Shown here: positions 8,601 to 16,735 of the stretch, piece after piece | Position numbering within the stretch: the first letter of the stretch is position 1 | How the letters are laid out: each line of letters opens with the position of its first letter | Source of the DNA: CAYNHZ01 sp964397445 | Lineage (GTDB): Bacteria; Bacteroidota; Bacteroidia; Bacteroidales; UBA932 | Reading direction: 5' to 3' | Assembly (NCBI GenBank): GCA_964397445.1 | Contig: CAYNHZ010000001.1 | Coordinates: forward strand, 248,001 to 312,000 | DNA: 64,000 nucleotides | Notes under the pieces: generated by a model | Seen by the model: only the letters and a program-made list of their open reading frames with translations | Database searches by the model: none | What the model was told of the DNA's origin: nothing | Program-made: the position numbers and the translations under genes

Positions 8601-8646
8601 GAATAATAAAAGATCCCCACCTTCTCTGCACTGATGAGTGGGGATC
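8601..8646 (-). terminator. Terminator of the PspC-PadR operon
   Basis: GATCCCCAC (8612-8620) pairs perfectly with GTGGGGATC (8638-8646) across a 17-base loop. Read on the minus strand the hairpin is followed by TTTTATTATT (8610-8601), so it fits the leftward operon ending at 8705; there is no T-run on the plus side. Confidence 0.7.
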
Positions 8647-8704
8647 CAAACTTAACCTAAGTAAAAACTATTTCATTTATTTGACTATAACTTCTAATAA
8701 AGGT

Positions 8705-10207
8705 TTAATTAAAATTATAAATAAAATTAAAATTATTTACCCAGTCTATATTTGAATATTTGAAATTGTTTTTGAATTGGTGGTAGATAGGTTTTTGTAT
8801 TATTACTTCAGTATTATTTCCTATATGTAGATTTACCCTGCTTTTATACTCTTTATAGGGGTGATCTCTCTCATACACAATCGGATCAAGTATTAAAGTA
8901 TCCCCTTTAAGAGAGAAGAAACCAATTTCAGAAAAAGAGTTGAATTCTTTCAAAGAAACATTGTCGTGGATTATATTTGTTTTAGCAACTAATTCATTTG
9001 CAGCTTCATCATTTCTATATAAATTTACCTCAGGATAATATATAAATTTAGCTGCATTCTTTTTAGAATCATCTAAAAAGAACATATCGAAATCATCTTC
9101 ATCGGCATCTATAACCACTTTTGAATCTCCCCACTTATCCAATTGGGCATACTCAATATAAAGAGTGTCTTTCGGAATAGATAGCGGTGCTTTCGTTACA
9201 CATTCCTCAGTATTAATAAAACGCATTGAGTTTGAAATAACTATAAAAGCAACACCGATCACAGATAAAAACCATAAGATAAAAATTATAAGTCCCGGTT
9301 TCCACTTTGGAGATTTAAAATTGAACAACATCACTATCCCCGCATATAAAAGTCCAATGAATGGCAATATGACTGAAATCTTTAATAACCACAATCCGGC
9401 TACCCCACCAAAGAATATAGAGTACATATTAGAAACAGATGATGAGAATGAATAACCGAGTATCTCAAAACCAAAGAATGATATTACGGCTATTGCCAAT
9501 CCTGACAAACCTATAATGGTGAAAATAAAGCCAATAAATATTTCAATTACACGAGCTATATTTTTCCATATATCTGAAGAATAAGAGTCGTTAGCCATCT
9601 TCATAGCCCCCTTCTCGAAATTCTTCATACCGTTGTTGATATTCTTTTGAATATCCTGAATAGAAGGGGATTCACCACGCATAGCACACCTTTGTTCTGT
9701 CGTATTTGCAGCAGGGACTACAATCCATAAAACTATATAGAGGATTGCGAAAAATGAGCCCCCGAAATGCCAATGGAAAATTGAAAATCCTATAAACAGA
9801 ATTACAAACAAAACCCTAAACAACAAAGCATCTCTATTAAAAAATGCAGCTAAACCACCACAGACACCTCCGAAAACTTTATTTAAAGGATCTCTATACA
9901 ATTTCTTCACCTTACCCTCATTTTCCTGTGTTCTGTTTTCACCCTCTTCTTGATCTATATCCTCAGCCTTTCCAAGAACAGCAATAATCTCCTTTATAAC
10001 ATCAGAAGTAACTACACTCTCTTTTCCACCCCTCTCGTAAAGCAATTCTGCAATTCTCTCCTCAATCCCGTCAATAATCTCGTCACCACTCTGTTTGTTT
10101 TTGTAATGTTTAGATAAATCGGCAAGATATTCATTCAAAATCAAATGAGCATCCTCTGCAATGGTAAATGCAATATTTCCAATACTTACTTTTACAACTT
10201 TTTTCAT
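8705..10207 (-). CDS. Large PspC-domain membrane protein
   Basis: Envelope-stress-type membrane protein of 500 residues. Residues 1-90 form a soluble domain (MKKVVKVSIGNIAFTIAEDAHLILNEYL) shared with the smaller gene at 10558. Residues about 98-165 are the PspC domain (KLYRDPLNKVFGGVCGGLAAFFNRD plus a hydrophobic hairpin ending VLWIVVPAA). Three further membrane segments near 215-250, 265-290 and 310-335 precede a soluble C-terminal domain of about 160 residues rich in Asp and Asn. Third gene of a leftward operon; only 2 bases separate it from the padR-like gene. PspC proteins sense membrane stress in E. coli; the role here is inferred. Confidence 0.82.
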   Translation of the reverse strand: MKKVVKVSIGNIAFTIAEDAHLILNEYLADLSKHYKNKQSGDEIIDGIEERIAELLYERGGKESVVTSDVIKEIIAVLGKAEDIDQEEGENRTQENEGKVKKLYRDPLNKVFGGVCGGLAAFFNRDALLFRVLFVILFIGFSIFHWHFGGSFFAILYIVLWIVVPAANTTEQRCAMRGESPSIQDIQKNINNGMKNFEKGAMKMANDSYSSDIWKNIARVIEIFIGFIFTIIGLSGLAIAVISFFGFEILGYSFSSSVSNMYSIFFGGVAGLWLLKISVILPFIGLLYAGIVMLFNFKSPKWKPGLIIFILWFLSVIGVAFIVISNSMRFINTEECVTKAPLSIPKDTLYIEYAQLDKWGDSKVVIDADEDDFDMFFLDDSKKNAAKFIYYPEVNLYRNDEAANELVAKTNIIHDNVSLKEFNSFSEIGFFSLKGDTLILDPIVYERDHPYKEYKSRVNLHIGNNTEVIIQKPIYHQFKNNFKYSNIDWVNNFNFIYNFN

Positions 10208-10209
10208 AA

Positions 10210-10548
10210 TTATTCGTTCTTTATTAAATTAATGGTTTCAACTACTTCTTTCCAAGCAAGATCCATCTCCTCCAATGCACTTTTTCCCTTATCTGTAATA
10301 GAATAATACTTCCTCGGCGGACCTTGTGGAGATTCCTCCCAACGATAACTCAATAATCCTTGGTTTTTTTGTCTTATCAACAATGGATAGAGTGTCCCCT
10401 CCACAACTATCATATTTGCGTCTTTCAACTCGTTTATGAGAGACGAGGCATAAGAGTCTTTCTTATTGAGGATGCTCAAGATGCAATATTCAAGGATACC
10501 CTTTCGCATCTGAGATTTAACATTATCAACATTATTTATAATTTCCAT
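10210..10548 (-). CDS. PadR-family transcriptional regulator
   Basis: Winged-helix repressor of 112 residues. It opens MEIINNVDNVKSQMRKGILEYCILSIL, followed by SYASSLINELKDANMIVVEGTLYPLLIRQKNQGLLSYRW (about 32-70), the classic PadR helix-turn-helix and wing entry, and then ESPQGPPRKYYSITDKGKSALEEM. It sits between two PspC-domain genes in one leftward operon (9-base and 2-base gaps), an arrangement common in Bacteroidota. Two matched 23-bp dyads upstream of the operon are plausible binding sites for it (inference). Confidence 0.93.
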   Translation of the reverse strand: MEIINNVDNVKSQMRKGILEYCILSILNKKDSYASSLINELKDANMIVVEGTLYPLLIRQKNQGLLSYRWEESPQGPPRKYYSITDKGKSALEEMDLAWKEVVETINLIKNE

Positions 10549-10557
10549 ACTATTTAC

Positions 10558-11133
10558 TTATTTGTTGTTTGAATATCTTCTCATATTTTCAATAGTCACA
10601 GGCAAACCACGCATCTGGCACTTATTGGCAGCAGTTTTTGCTAACGGAGTAACTATCCAGAAAATAACATATAGCCAGAAACCAAGCGAGCCACATAGCA
10701 ATGCAATAAGGAAAACTATCCTAATAATCATTATTTCTATGTCAAAATAGGCTGCAAAACCACTACAAACACCCCCAATAACTTTGTTGTCGGGATCTCT
10801 GAACAAAGTTTTAGTTGGGCGTTCATTGTTTTTAAAATTATCAAAGTCAGCTTGATTGTAAAATTCCTTATCCCAATCAACGCCATCCGGCATTCCCAAT
10901 TGGGAAATAATTTTATTTACCATAACAAGGTTTACCACATTTCGAGTAGGAGTAATAAATTCAGAAAGCAATTCTGCGATTCTGATTTCGAGATCGTCCA
11001 TTACCTCTTTTGTTTGATAACCCATTTTGGTTTTACGGCGGAAGATGTCAAGATATTGACTCAATTTTTGATATGCATCTTCATCAATCACAAAACTTTT
11101 TCCACCAATACCTACATTTAAAACATTTTTCAT
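10558..11133 (-). CDS. Small PspC-domain protein
   Basis: First gene of the PspC-PadR-PspC operon. From ATG 11133 it is 191 residues: an N-terminal soluble domain (MKNVLNVGIGGKSFVIDEDAYQKLSQYLDIF) like that of the larger neighbour, and then a PspC domain at about residues 105-165 (TLFRDPDNKVIGGVCSGFAAYFDIE followed by two hydrophobic stretches ending YVIFWIVTPLA). The longer reading from 11184 adds an unlikely basic leader (MRKKKIKLFYKLLINKK), and the match to the neighbour begins at the chosen Met. It probably acts with the 500-residue PspC protein at the inner membrane. Confidence 0.85.
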   Translation of the reverse strand: MKNVLNVGIGGKSFVIDEDAYQKLSQYLDIFRRKTKMGYQTKEVMDDLEIRIAELLSEFITPTRNVVNLVMVNKIISQLGMPDGVDWDKEFYNQADFDNFKNNERPTKTLFRDPDNKVIGGVCSGFAAYFDIEIMIIRIVFLIALLCGSLGFWLYVIFWIVTPLAKTAANKCQMRGLPVTIENMRRYSNNK

Positions 11134-11182
11134 TTTTTTGTTTATTAAAAGTTTATAAAATAATTTGATCTTTTTTTTTCGC

Positions 11183-11205
11183 AATACTTATAAATATTTA
11201 GTATT
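11183..11205. promoter_or_regulatory. Candidate PadR operator, downstream copy
   Basis: A 23-bp dyad AATAC-N13-GTATT, here with arms extended to AATACT/AGTATT. It lies in the leader of the PspC-PadR operon. A dyad with the same half-sites and spacing occurs at 11251-11273, 68 bp away, about 6.5 helical turns. Confidence 0.45.
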
Positions 11206-11230
11206 TATTTATTCAATCAATATTGCACTG

Positions 11231-11238
11231 CAAATATA
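11231..11238 (-). promoter_or_regulatory. -7 element of the PspC-PadR operon
   Basis: TATATTTG read on the minus strand (CAAATATA on the plus). The start would be near 11225, giving a leader of about 90 bases. The expected -33 region, about 11258-11261, falls inside the upstream dyad. Confidence 0.55.
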
Positions 11239-11250
11239 AATACATTTTTT

Positions 11251-11273
11251 AATACATTGTATCACATAGTATT
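11251..11273. promoter_or_regulatory. Candidate PadR operator, upstream copy over the -33 region
   Basis: A 23-bp dyad AATAC-N13-GTATT with additional inner symmetry TGT-N3-ACA (11258-11266). It covers the expected -33 position of the operon promoter. Same half-sites and spacing as 11183-11205. Confidence 0.45.
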
Positions 11274-11283
11274 ATTTTTTTGC

Positions 11284-11314
11284 AAAAAAATAGCCCATTA
11301 CAATGTAATGGGCT
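11284..11314 (-). terminator. Terminator of the secG operon
   Basis: AGCCCATTAC (11292-11301) pairs perfectly with GTAATGGGCT (11305-11314) around a 3-base loop. On the minus strand it is followed by a run of seven T (11290-11284). It starts 36 bases past the secG stop. Confidence 0.85.
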
Positions 11315-11349
11315 GATATTCAGTAAGAAAATTTTTATCCCTTTAATTA

Positions 11350-11715
11350 CTATTTTGCGGCTTCAGGTTGTTCTTGAGTTGCATCAGGTGTTGTTGTCCC
11401 CTCTTGAGGAAGTGTAGGAAACTCTGGCTGTCCTTGTTGAGGTGCTGTTTGTTCAAGCCTTTGCTGGATGGAACTCTCCCCTCCTGTCGCCCTTGAAGAG
11501 ATAAAGGCTGTGGCAAGAACACATAAAACCAAAATGGTAATAGCCAAGCCCCAAGTAGCTTTTTCCAAAAAGTCTGCTGTTTGACGGACTCCAAAAGTCT
11601 GATTACCTGTTGCAAAATTGGCTGCAAGTCCACCACCTTTTGAATTTTGAACCAATACTACAATGGTCAAAAGGATGCTCGCAATTATAATTAAAATCGA
11701 AATCGCTGTGTACAT
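11350..11715 (-). CDS. secG: Preprotein translocase subunit SecG
   Basis: Inner-membrane subunit of the SecYEG protein-export channel. The 121 residues show the SecG fold: a first membrane helix (MYTAISILIIIASILLTIVVLVQNSKGGGLA) with the conserved VLVQNSKGGGL loop, then FLEKATWGLAITILVLCVLATAFI as the second helix. The last 40 residues are a Pro/Gln/Thr-rich tail (PQQGQPEFPTLPQEG), longer than in E. coli. Last gene of the four-gene operon with the sigma-54-type activator, lptE and a TPR protein, 3 bases after its neighbour. Confidence 0.94.
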   Translation of the reverse strand: MYTAISILIIIASILLTIVVLVQNSKGGGLAANFATGNQTFGVRQTADFLEKATWGLAITILVLCVLATAFISSRATGGESSIQQRLEQTAPQQGQPEFPTLPQEGTTTPDATQEQPEAAK

Positions 11716-11718
11716 ATA

Positions 11719-12402
11719 TTATAAGTGTTTCTTAATTTCTTCAATAAGGGATGCAAAGTAAGTACTTTTTTCCGGATATAACAAAATTAGTTTTGAATAG
11801 ACATCAATAGATTTTTTGTAAAGCCCCTGCTGAGAATAAATTTTGGCAAGTGTCTCTGTATAATAATTTTCATCATCAAAATCTAAAGTAAAATCATCTT
11901 CTTGAAGATTGTTTTTATCATCCTCATTTGGGACCGCTGTACCGAACCTCTCCAAAGTTGTTTTGCCATCAGACTGTAGCGACTGTAAATCCTCTCTGCT
12001 GAAATAATCTCCCCCTATAATGTGAATCTCTTTTTTAACAACAGGCTCTGGTTCAATCTCATAAGTAATCTCTTCAACCGGATCGAGAGAGATACTTTCG
12101 GGTTGAGTGTCATCCAAAGTGAAAACTTTATCTATTATATCATTCTCAATAGCTTTATCTTCTAAATGCCCGATTTTCTTTTCCCTCTCAACTTCAATCT
12201 TTTGCCCCTCCTTAAGCAGCCCCTCCCGAGAGAATACATATACAGAAGCCCTTTTCAACCCCTCCATCCGATACTCTTCACCCAAAGAGGTCATCCTTAG
12301 AAAAAACTCTCTCCTTGCAAGTGAAAACCAAGGATATAGCTTCAGGACTTTATCGAGTTCTGAAATGGAAAGTTTTGACAATTCTTTAACCGCTTCTACC
12401 AT
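11719..12402 (-). CDS. TPR-like protein of the lptE-secG operon
   Basis: No named function. The 227 residues begin MVEAVKELSKLSISELDKVLKLYPWFSLARREFFLRM, a conserved Bacteroidales N-terminal helical motif. A long acidic, probably flexible middle follows, and the C-terminus has a TPR-like helical hairpin (ENYYTETLAKIYSQQGLYKKSIDVYSKLILLYPEKSTYFASLI, about 178-220). There is no signal peptide or membrane segment, so it is likely cytoplasmic. It lies 4 bases after lptE and 3 bases before secG, so a scaffold role linked to envelope biogenesis is possible (inference). Confidence 0.78.
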   Translation of the reverse strand: MVEAVKELSKLSISELDKVLKLYPWFSLARREFFLRMTSLGEEYRMEGLKRASVYVFSREGLLKEGQKIEVEREKKIGHLEDKAIENDIIDKVFTLDDTQPESISLDPVEEITYEIEPEPVVKKEIHIIGGDYFSREDLQSLQSDGKTTLERFGTAVPNEDDKNNLQEDDFTLDFDDENYYTETLAKIYSQQGLYKKSIDVYSKLILLYPEKSTYFASLIEEIKKHL

Positions 12403-12406
12403 ATTA

Positions 12407-12919
12407 CTACCAATTTGCTACCGTTGCATTAAAAATTTCATCAACTATTTTCTCTATAATCTCATCACAAAGTGTCGATTCTACGGAGTCTAACGAATTC
12501 ATAGAGTCATAATCAGCATACGCAGAGAAAGATTTTTCGAAATCCTCTTCCGGATGGAGTTTATTTGTATAATACACCTTAACAACTACTGTCAAACGGT
12601 TTTTTGATGCGACCTCTTCTGCTGTTACCGCAATTGGCTGAGTGTCATAAGAGACTATCTCACCTGACACATTTAGATCACCAACATCTGTGGTTAGTTC
12701 CAATTTTGTAAGTTTGCGGTATTTATCGATCAATGCCTCTGTAAGGGAATTACTTAAAGCCGGGTTTATTTTTAGGGCTTTGTTTACAAAATACTCAACC
12801 GCACAACTCTTCACATCAGGCTGAATGGATGTTCCTGAGAACGAATATATTCCACACCCTCCTAATAAAATAGAAAACAGACCTAATGTGATTAATATTT
12901 TTGCTCCCCCTTTAACCAT
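12407..12919 (-). CDS. lptE: LptE-like lipoprotein (LPS assembly)
   Basis: Outer-membrane lipoprotein partner of LptD in inserting lipopolysaccharide. The 170 residues start with a type II signal, ILITLGLFSILLGGCGIYSFSG, with the lipidated Cys at about 22. GIYSFSGTSIQPDVKSCAVEYF, TEALIDKYRKLTKLELTTDVGDLNVSGEIVSYDTQPIAVTAEEVASKNRLTVVVKVYY-like order is that of Bacteroidota LptE proteins. The C-terminal helix carries the ..DEIIEKIVDEIFNATVANW ending. It follows the sigma-54-type activator by 2 bases and precedes the TPR gene by 4. Confidence 0.88.
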   Translation of the reverse strand: MVKGGAKILITLGLFSILLGGCGIYSFSGTSIQPDVKSCAVEYFVNKALKINPALSNSLTEALIDKYRKLTKLELTTDVGDLNVSGEIVSYDTQPIAVTAEEVASKNRLTVVVKVYYTNKLHPEEDFEKSFSAYADYDSMNSLDSVESTLCDEIIEKIVDEIFNATVANW

Positions 12920-12921
12920 AT

Positions 12922-14085
12922 TTATTCAGTAATATTAAGCTCCTTTATCTTCCTATATAGTGTTCTCTCCGAAATCCCCAACTCCTCAGCAGCGGATTTT
13001 CTCCTCCCTTCGTGCTTCTCCAATGCCTTCCTAATAAGGTCTGCATTTACATCTTGGATGGACAAAGCAGAGGGTTTTTCAATAGAGGGGGCATCAACGA
13101 CCTCTGACGGAGCATCGGTAATGCTATCTTGAAACTCTCTATTTATGTGAACTTGTTGCGATGGGGCATTAGCAATAGTTGTTTTCAACTCATCAACCTC
13201 CCTTCGTAGCTGAAATAATATCTTGAAAATAATATCTCTATCTGTTAAACCATCCCCACCTACAGAGGTAGCGTCATTTTTACGAACAGGGAGATTATTT
13301 GGACCCTCTTGAGGTAAATATTTAATCAATGTTTCAGGAGCAATAGCTCTGTTATGTTCAAGAACAGATATTTGCTCAGCAACATTTTTCAGTTGTCGCA
13401 CATTTCCTGGCCATCTGTATGACTCCAAAACACCCCTTGCCCCATCACTCAATTTGATAGCAGGCATTTTATATTTGTCTGCAAAATCAAGAGAAAACTT
13501 TGTGAATAGAAGATGAATATCTTGCTTACGCTCACGTAAAGGGGGAATAAAAATAGGAACCGCATTTAACCTATAATAGAGATCCTCTCTGAATTTTCCG
13601 GAATGGATAGAGTGTAGAAAATTAATGTTTGACGCCGCAATTACCCTAACATCAGTCCTTTGGGATTTTGATGATCCCACCCTTAAAAACTCTCCGCTCT
13701 CAAGTACTCTCAATAGGCGAACCTGAGTTGAAAGGGGCAACTCCCCAACCTCATCTAAAAAAATGGTACCTCCATTGGCAACCTCAAAATACCCTTTACG
13801 TGCCTCGTTTGCACCTGTAAAAGAGCCTTTTTCGTGTCCGAATAGTTCAGAATCGATGGTCCCCTCCGGAATAGCTCCGCAGTTTATGGCAATGTAATTA
13901 TTGTGCTTCCTTGGGCTGAATGCGTGTATAATTTGAGGTATAACCTCCTTACCAACACCACTTTCCCCTGTGATCAAAACAGAGAGATCGGTACTTGCTA
14001 TTTGAATAGCAGTATCCAACGCTCCATTTAATCTCGGATCGTCCCCTATGATTCCAAATCTATTTTTTACATCACTTAAATCCAT
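12922..14085 (-). CDS. Sigma-54-type AAA+ transcriptional activator without receiver domain
   Basis: Enhancer-binding ATPase of 387 residues. Walker A GESGVGKE (40-47), the sigma-54-contacting loop GSFTGA (87-92), Walker B GGTIFLDEVGELP (105-117) and the arginine region RLNAVPIFIPPLRERKQDI (about 203-221) are all present. The C-terminal Fis-type helix-turn-helix is KSAAEELGISERTLYRKIKELNITE (about 362-387). There is no receiver, GAF or PAS domain. The loop reads GSFTGA instead of the classic GAFTGA. Start is ATG 14085; a TTG at 14094 overlaps the -7 element (14092-14099). It leads the lptE-TPR-secG operon, so it may control envelope genes. Confidence 0.92.
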   Translation of the reverse strand: MDLSDVKNRFGIIGDDPRLNGALDTAIQIASTDLSVLITGESGVGKEVIPQIIHAFSPRKHNNYIAINCGAIPEGTIDSELFGHEKGSFTGANEARKGYFEVANGGTIFLDEVGELPLSTQVRLLRVLESGEFLRVGSSKSQRTDVRVIAASNINFLHSIHSGKFREDLYYRLNAVPIFIPPLRERKQDIHLLFTKFSLDFADKYKMPAIKLSDGARGVLESYRWPGNVRQLKNVAEQISVLEHNRAIAPETLIKYLPQEGPNNLPVRKNDATSVGGDGLTDRDIIFKILFQLRREVDELKTTIANAPSQQVHINREFQDSITDAPSEVVDAPSIEKPSALSIQDVNADLIRKALEKHEGRRKSAAEELGISERTLYRKIKELNITE

Positions 14086-14091
14086 AGTTTG

Positions 14092-14139
14092 CAAAGTTAG
14101 ATAATTTTAATTCTTATTTAACATTTTTGATTACATTTG
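14092..14139. promoter_or_regulatory. Divergent promoters of the sigma-54-type activator and kdsB
   Basis: TAACTTTG on the minus strand (14092-14099) ends 6 bases before ATG 14085. TACATTTG at 14132-14139 ends 4 bases before ATG 14144. Both spacings leave almost no 5' leader. No clear -33 elements. Confidence 0.6.
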
Positions 14140-14143
14140 TGTT

Positions 14144-14908
14144 ATGAGAACATTAGCTATAATTCCTTCAAGATATTCATCTTCACGATTTCCAGGTAAA
14201 CCTCTGGCGGATATTTGTGGGAAATGTATGATTCAATTAGTTTACGAGCAAAGTAAAAAAGCCTTTAAAAATGTTTGTGTAGCCACTGATGATGAGCGTA
14301 TTTATAACAAGGTTAAAGAGTTTGATGGAGAGGTCATTATGACATCTGTGTCTCACAAAAGCGGCACAGATAGATGTTATGAGGCCTATATCAAATATTG
14401 TAAACTCTATCCCGAAAAAAGTTTCGACCTTGTGATGAATATTCAAGGTGACGAACCCCTTATCGATCCTGATCAACTTTTGTCTCTCGAAAATGCCTTT
14501 AAGGACAAAAATGTTAAAATCGGGACAATGGCAAAAGAGATAACTTCCTATTCAGAATTATTTTGCAAAAACACCCCGAAATTGGTCGTCGACAAGGCAG
14601 GTTTTGCCCTCTATTTCAGCAGAAGCACTATCCCCTATCTGAGGGATATAAACGAAGCAGATTGGAAAAGTTACTTCCATTTCCTCAAGCACATAGGACT
14701 TTATGCCTATAGGCCTGAGGTACTTGAGCAGATTTGCGAAATGGAACAAACATCACTTGAAATAGCGGAAAATTTAGAACAACTTCGATGGCTTGAAAAT
14801 GGTCTTAAAATAAAAGTAATTCTCACAAAATGCAATTCTTTCTCAATTGATACTCCAATAGACCTGGAAAGGCTCATTGAGTATCTAAGAAAAAACTGTA
14901 AAAAATAG
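14144..14908 (+). CDS. kdsB: 3-deoxy-manno-octulosonate cytidylyltransferase (CMP-Kdo synthetase)
   Basis: Activates Kdo with CTP for lipopolysaccharide inner-core synthesis. The 254 residues are normal. The N-terminal nucleotide-binding loop IIPSRYSSSRFPGKPLADI (5-23) is diagnostic, followed by ATDDERIYNKV (about 46-56), the SHKSGTDRCYEA segment (about 68-79) and VMNIQGDEPLIDP (about 98-110), where Asp binds Mg. SIDTPIDLERLIEYL near the C-terminus matches the family. It is divergent from the operon containing lptE, and both feed lipopolysaccharide assembly. Confidence 0.95.
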   Translation: MRTLAIIPSRYSSSRFPGKPLADICGKCMIQLVYEQSKKAFKNVCVATDDERIYNKVKEFDGEVIMTSVSHKSGTDRCYEAYIKYCKLYPEKSFDLVMNIQGDEPLIDPDQLLSLENAFKDKNVKIGTMAKEITSYSELFCKNTPKLVVDKAGFALYFSRSTIPYLRDINEADWKSYFHFLKHIGLYAYRPEVLEQICEMEQTSLEIAENLEQLRWLENGLKIKVILTKCNSFSIDTPIDLERLIEYLRKNCKK

Positions 14909-14929
14909 AGAGATTTCTCAAAATAATAT

Positions 14930-14937
14930 TACATTTG
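14930..14937 (+). promoter_or_regulatory. -7 element of the TPR/OmpA-like lipoprotein gene
   Basis: TACATTTG, consensus -7 element, with a leader of about 50 bases before 14992. No clear -33 element. Confidence 0.5.
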
Positions 14938-14991
14938 CACGTATTATAGTTAAGTTTGAGTATAATATATTAATAAACAAATACATATTTT

Positions 14992-16650
14992 ATGATGAAA
15001 AAAGTTTTAAAAAAGATTTCATTATTCGCTTTGATAGGATTAATTATCCCTTCTTGCGGAAATCCTGCTAAAATGGCAGAAAGTGCAGATAAGGTTTCTA
15101 TGACTTGTGAACCTCAAGTTCTTGAAGTAGTTGCAGGTAAGATTAATGCTAATATTACCGTAGTATTCCCTAACGATTTCTTCCACCCGAAAGCTGTTGT
15201 TGAGGCTATTCCTGTATTGGTTTATAATGGTGGCGAAGTTGCATTGGATCCAATTATGCTACAAGGTGAGAAAGTTACAGAAAATTATACTGTTGTACCT
15301 AAAACAGGTGCTACTATTAACAAATCTCTCTCTTTTGACTATGTTGAAGGGATGGAACAATCTCGTTTAGAGGTTCGTATGACAGTGATTTACAAAGATA
15401 AGAGGACACCTTTTGTTTCCCCTTATAAGATCGCTGACGGTGCAAACACAACATATATGCTTGTTAAGAAAAACGGAGCTCTTGCTTATACAAAAGATGC
15501 TTATCAAGCTGTTATTCCTGAACAAGGAGAAGCTCAAATTCTTTATCTAATCAATAGCGCAACTGTTCGTCCTACTCAATTGAAGAGCGAAGAGATTAAG
15601 GCTTTCCAAGATTTCTTAACAAAAGTTAAAGCTGACGAGCGCAGAACTATTAAGAATACCGAGGTTGTAGCTTATGCTTCACCAGATGGAAAAGAAGATT
15701 TCAATGCTGAACTCTCTGCAAAAAGGGCTGAGACTGCAAATAAAGCATTTGAAAAAGATATCAATAATAAGAAAGTTGCTGTAAACACAACTATCGATAC
15801 AAGACATATCAACGAAGACTGGGACGGTTTCCAAGAATTAGTTCAAGCTTCTAACATTCAAGACAAAGAGCTTATTCTTCGCGTTCTTGAAATGTACAGT
15901 GATCCTATGGTTCGCGAGAGAGAGATCAAAAATATGTCTCAGGTTTACACTACTCTTGCTAAAGAGATCCTTCCTCAATTGCGTCGTGCAAGATTTATTA
16001 CAAATATCGAATTTACAAACTACACTGACCAAGAGCTTTTAACATTGGTTAATGATAATATCGAAATTCTTGATGAAGAGGCACTTCTTCACGCTGCTTC
16101 ACTTGTTAAAGAAAACGACTCTAAGGTACTTGTTTACAAAAAAGCTGTTGATAAATATGCAAGCGATCGCGCTAAATTGAACCTCGCTGTTACTTACCTA
16201 AATATGGATAAAAACGCTGAAGGCGAAACCGCTCTTAATGGGGTTACAAACAAAGATGCATACTACTACAACACTTTAGGTGTTATTGCTCTTCGTAAAG
16301 GAAACGACAGTGATGCAGCTGCTGCTTTTGCAAAATCAAATCTTAAAGAGGCTAAATATAATCTTGCTACAATAGATATTACAAATGGTAAATACAACGA
16401 AGCTGTAAGCAAACTTTCAGGAGCAGGTACATTTAACGAGGCTCTTGCTAATATCCTTGTAAATAAATTGGATGCTGCTTCATCTATCTTAGGCGATGCT
16501 CAATGCCCTTGCAAAAACTACTTGAAAGCTATCATAGCTGCTCGTCAAGGTAAAGTTGATGCTGCTAAAGCTGCCCTTGCAATTGCAAGTAAAGAAGAGA
16601 AAATGGCTAAACGCGCTCAAACAGATATCGAATTTGCTAAAATCAAATAG
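14992..16650 (+). CDS. Large lipoprotein with OmpA-like and TPR regions
   Basis: Surface or periplasmic protein of 552 residues. It begins with a lipoprotein signal (MMKKVLKKISLFALIGLIIPSCGNPAK, lipidated Cys near 23). A beta-rich region to about 190 is followed by an OmpA-like peptidoglycan-binding-type segment (TVRPTQLKSEEIKAFQDFL to VVAYASPDGKEDFNAELSAKRAE, about 190-245). From about 360 onwards are alpha-helical repeats resembling TPR units (for example AYYYNTLGVIALRKGNDSDAAAAFAKS). It stands alone between kdsB and a strong terminator. The name of the family is not certain; similar proteins are widespread in Bacteroidales and usually annotated only as TPR proteins. Confidence 0.85.
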   Translation: MMKKVLKKISLFALIGLIIPSCGNPAKMAESADKVSMTCEPQVLEVVAGKINANITVVFPNDFFHPKAVVEAIPVLVYNGGEVALDPIMLQGEKVTENYTVVPKTGATINKSLSFDYVEGMEQSRLEVRMTVIYKDKRTPFVSPYKIADGANTTYMLVKKNGALAYTKDAYQAVIPEQGEAQILYLINSATVRPTQLKSEEIKAFQDFLTKVKADERRTIKNTEVVAYASPDGKEDFNAELSAKRAETANKAFEKDINNKKVAVNTTIDTRHINEDWDGFQELVQASNIQDKELILRVLEMYSDPMVREREIKNMSQVYTTLAKEILPQLRRARFITNIEFTNYTDQELLTLVNDNIEILDEEALLHAASLVKENDSKVLVYKKAVDKYASDRAKLNLAVTYLNMDKNAEGETALNGVTNKDAYYYNTLGVIALRKGNDSDAAAAFAKSNLKEAKYNLATIDITNGKYNEAVSKLSGAGTFNEALANILVNKLDAASSILGDAQCPCKNYLKAIIAARQGKVDAAKAALAIASKEEKMAKRAQTDIEFAKIK

Positions 16651-16682
16651 TATCTGAAGCTAAAATTGTATTAGTTATAAAA

Positions 16683-16716
16683 AGAGAGGGCAACCAAAAA
16701 TTTGGTTGCCCTCTTT
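16683..16716. terminator. Bidirectional terminator between lipoprotein gene and lepA
   Basis: Stem 16683-16698 with 16701-16716 (GAGGGCAACCAAA paired to TTTGGTTGCCCTC, one G-U near the base), nearly no loop, A-rich on the left and T-rich on the right. Sits between converging genes. Confidence 0.85.
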
Positions 16717-16735
16717 CATTTTCAAAAGTTAGTAA

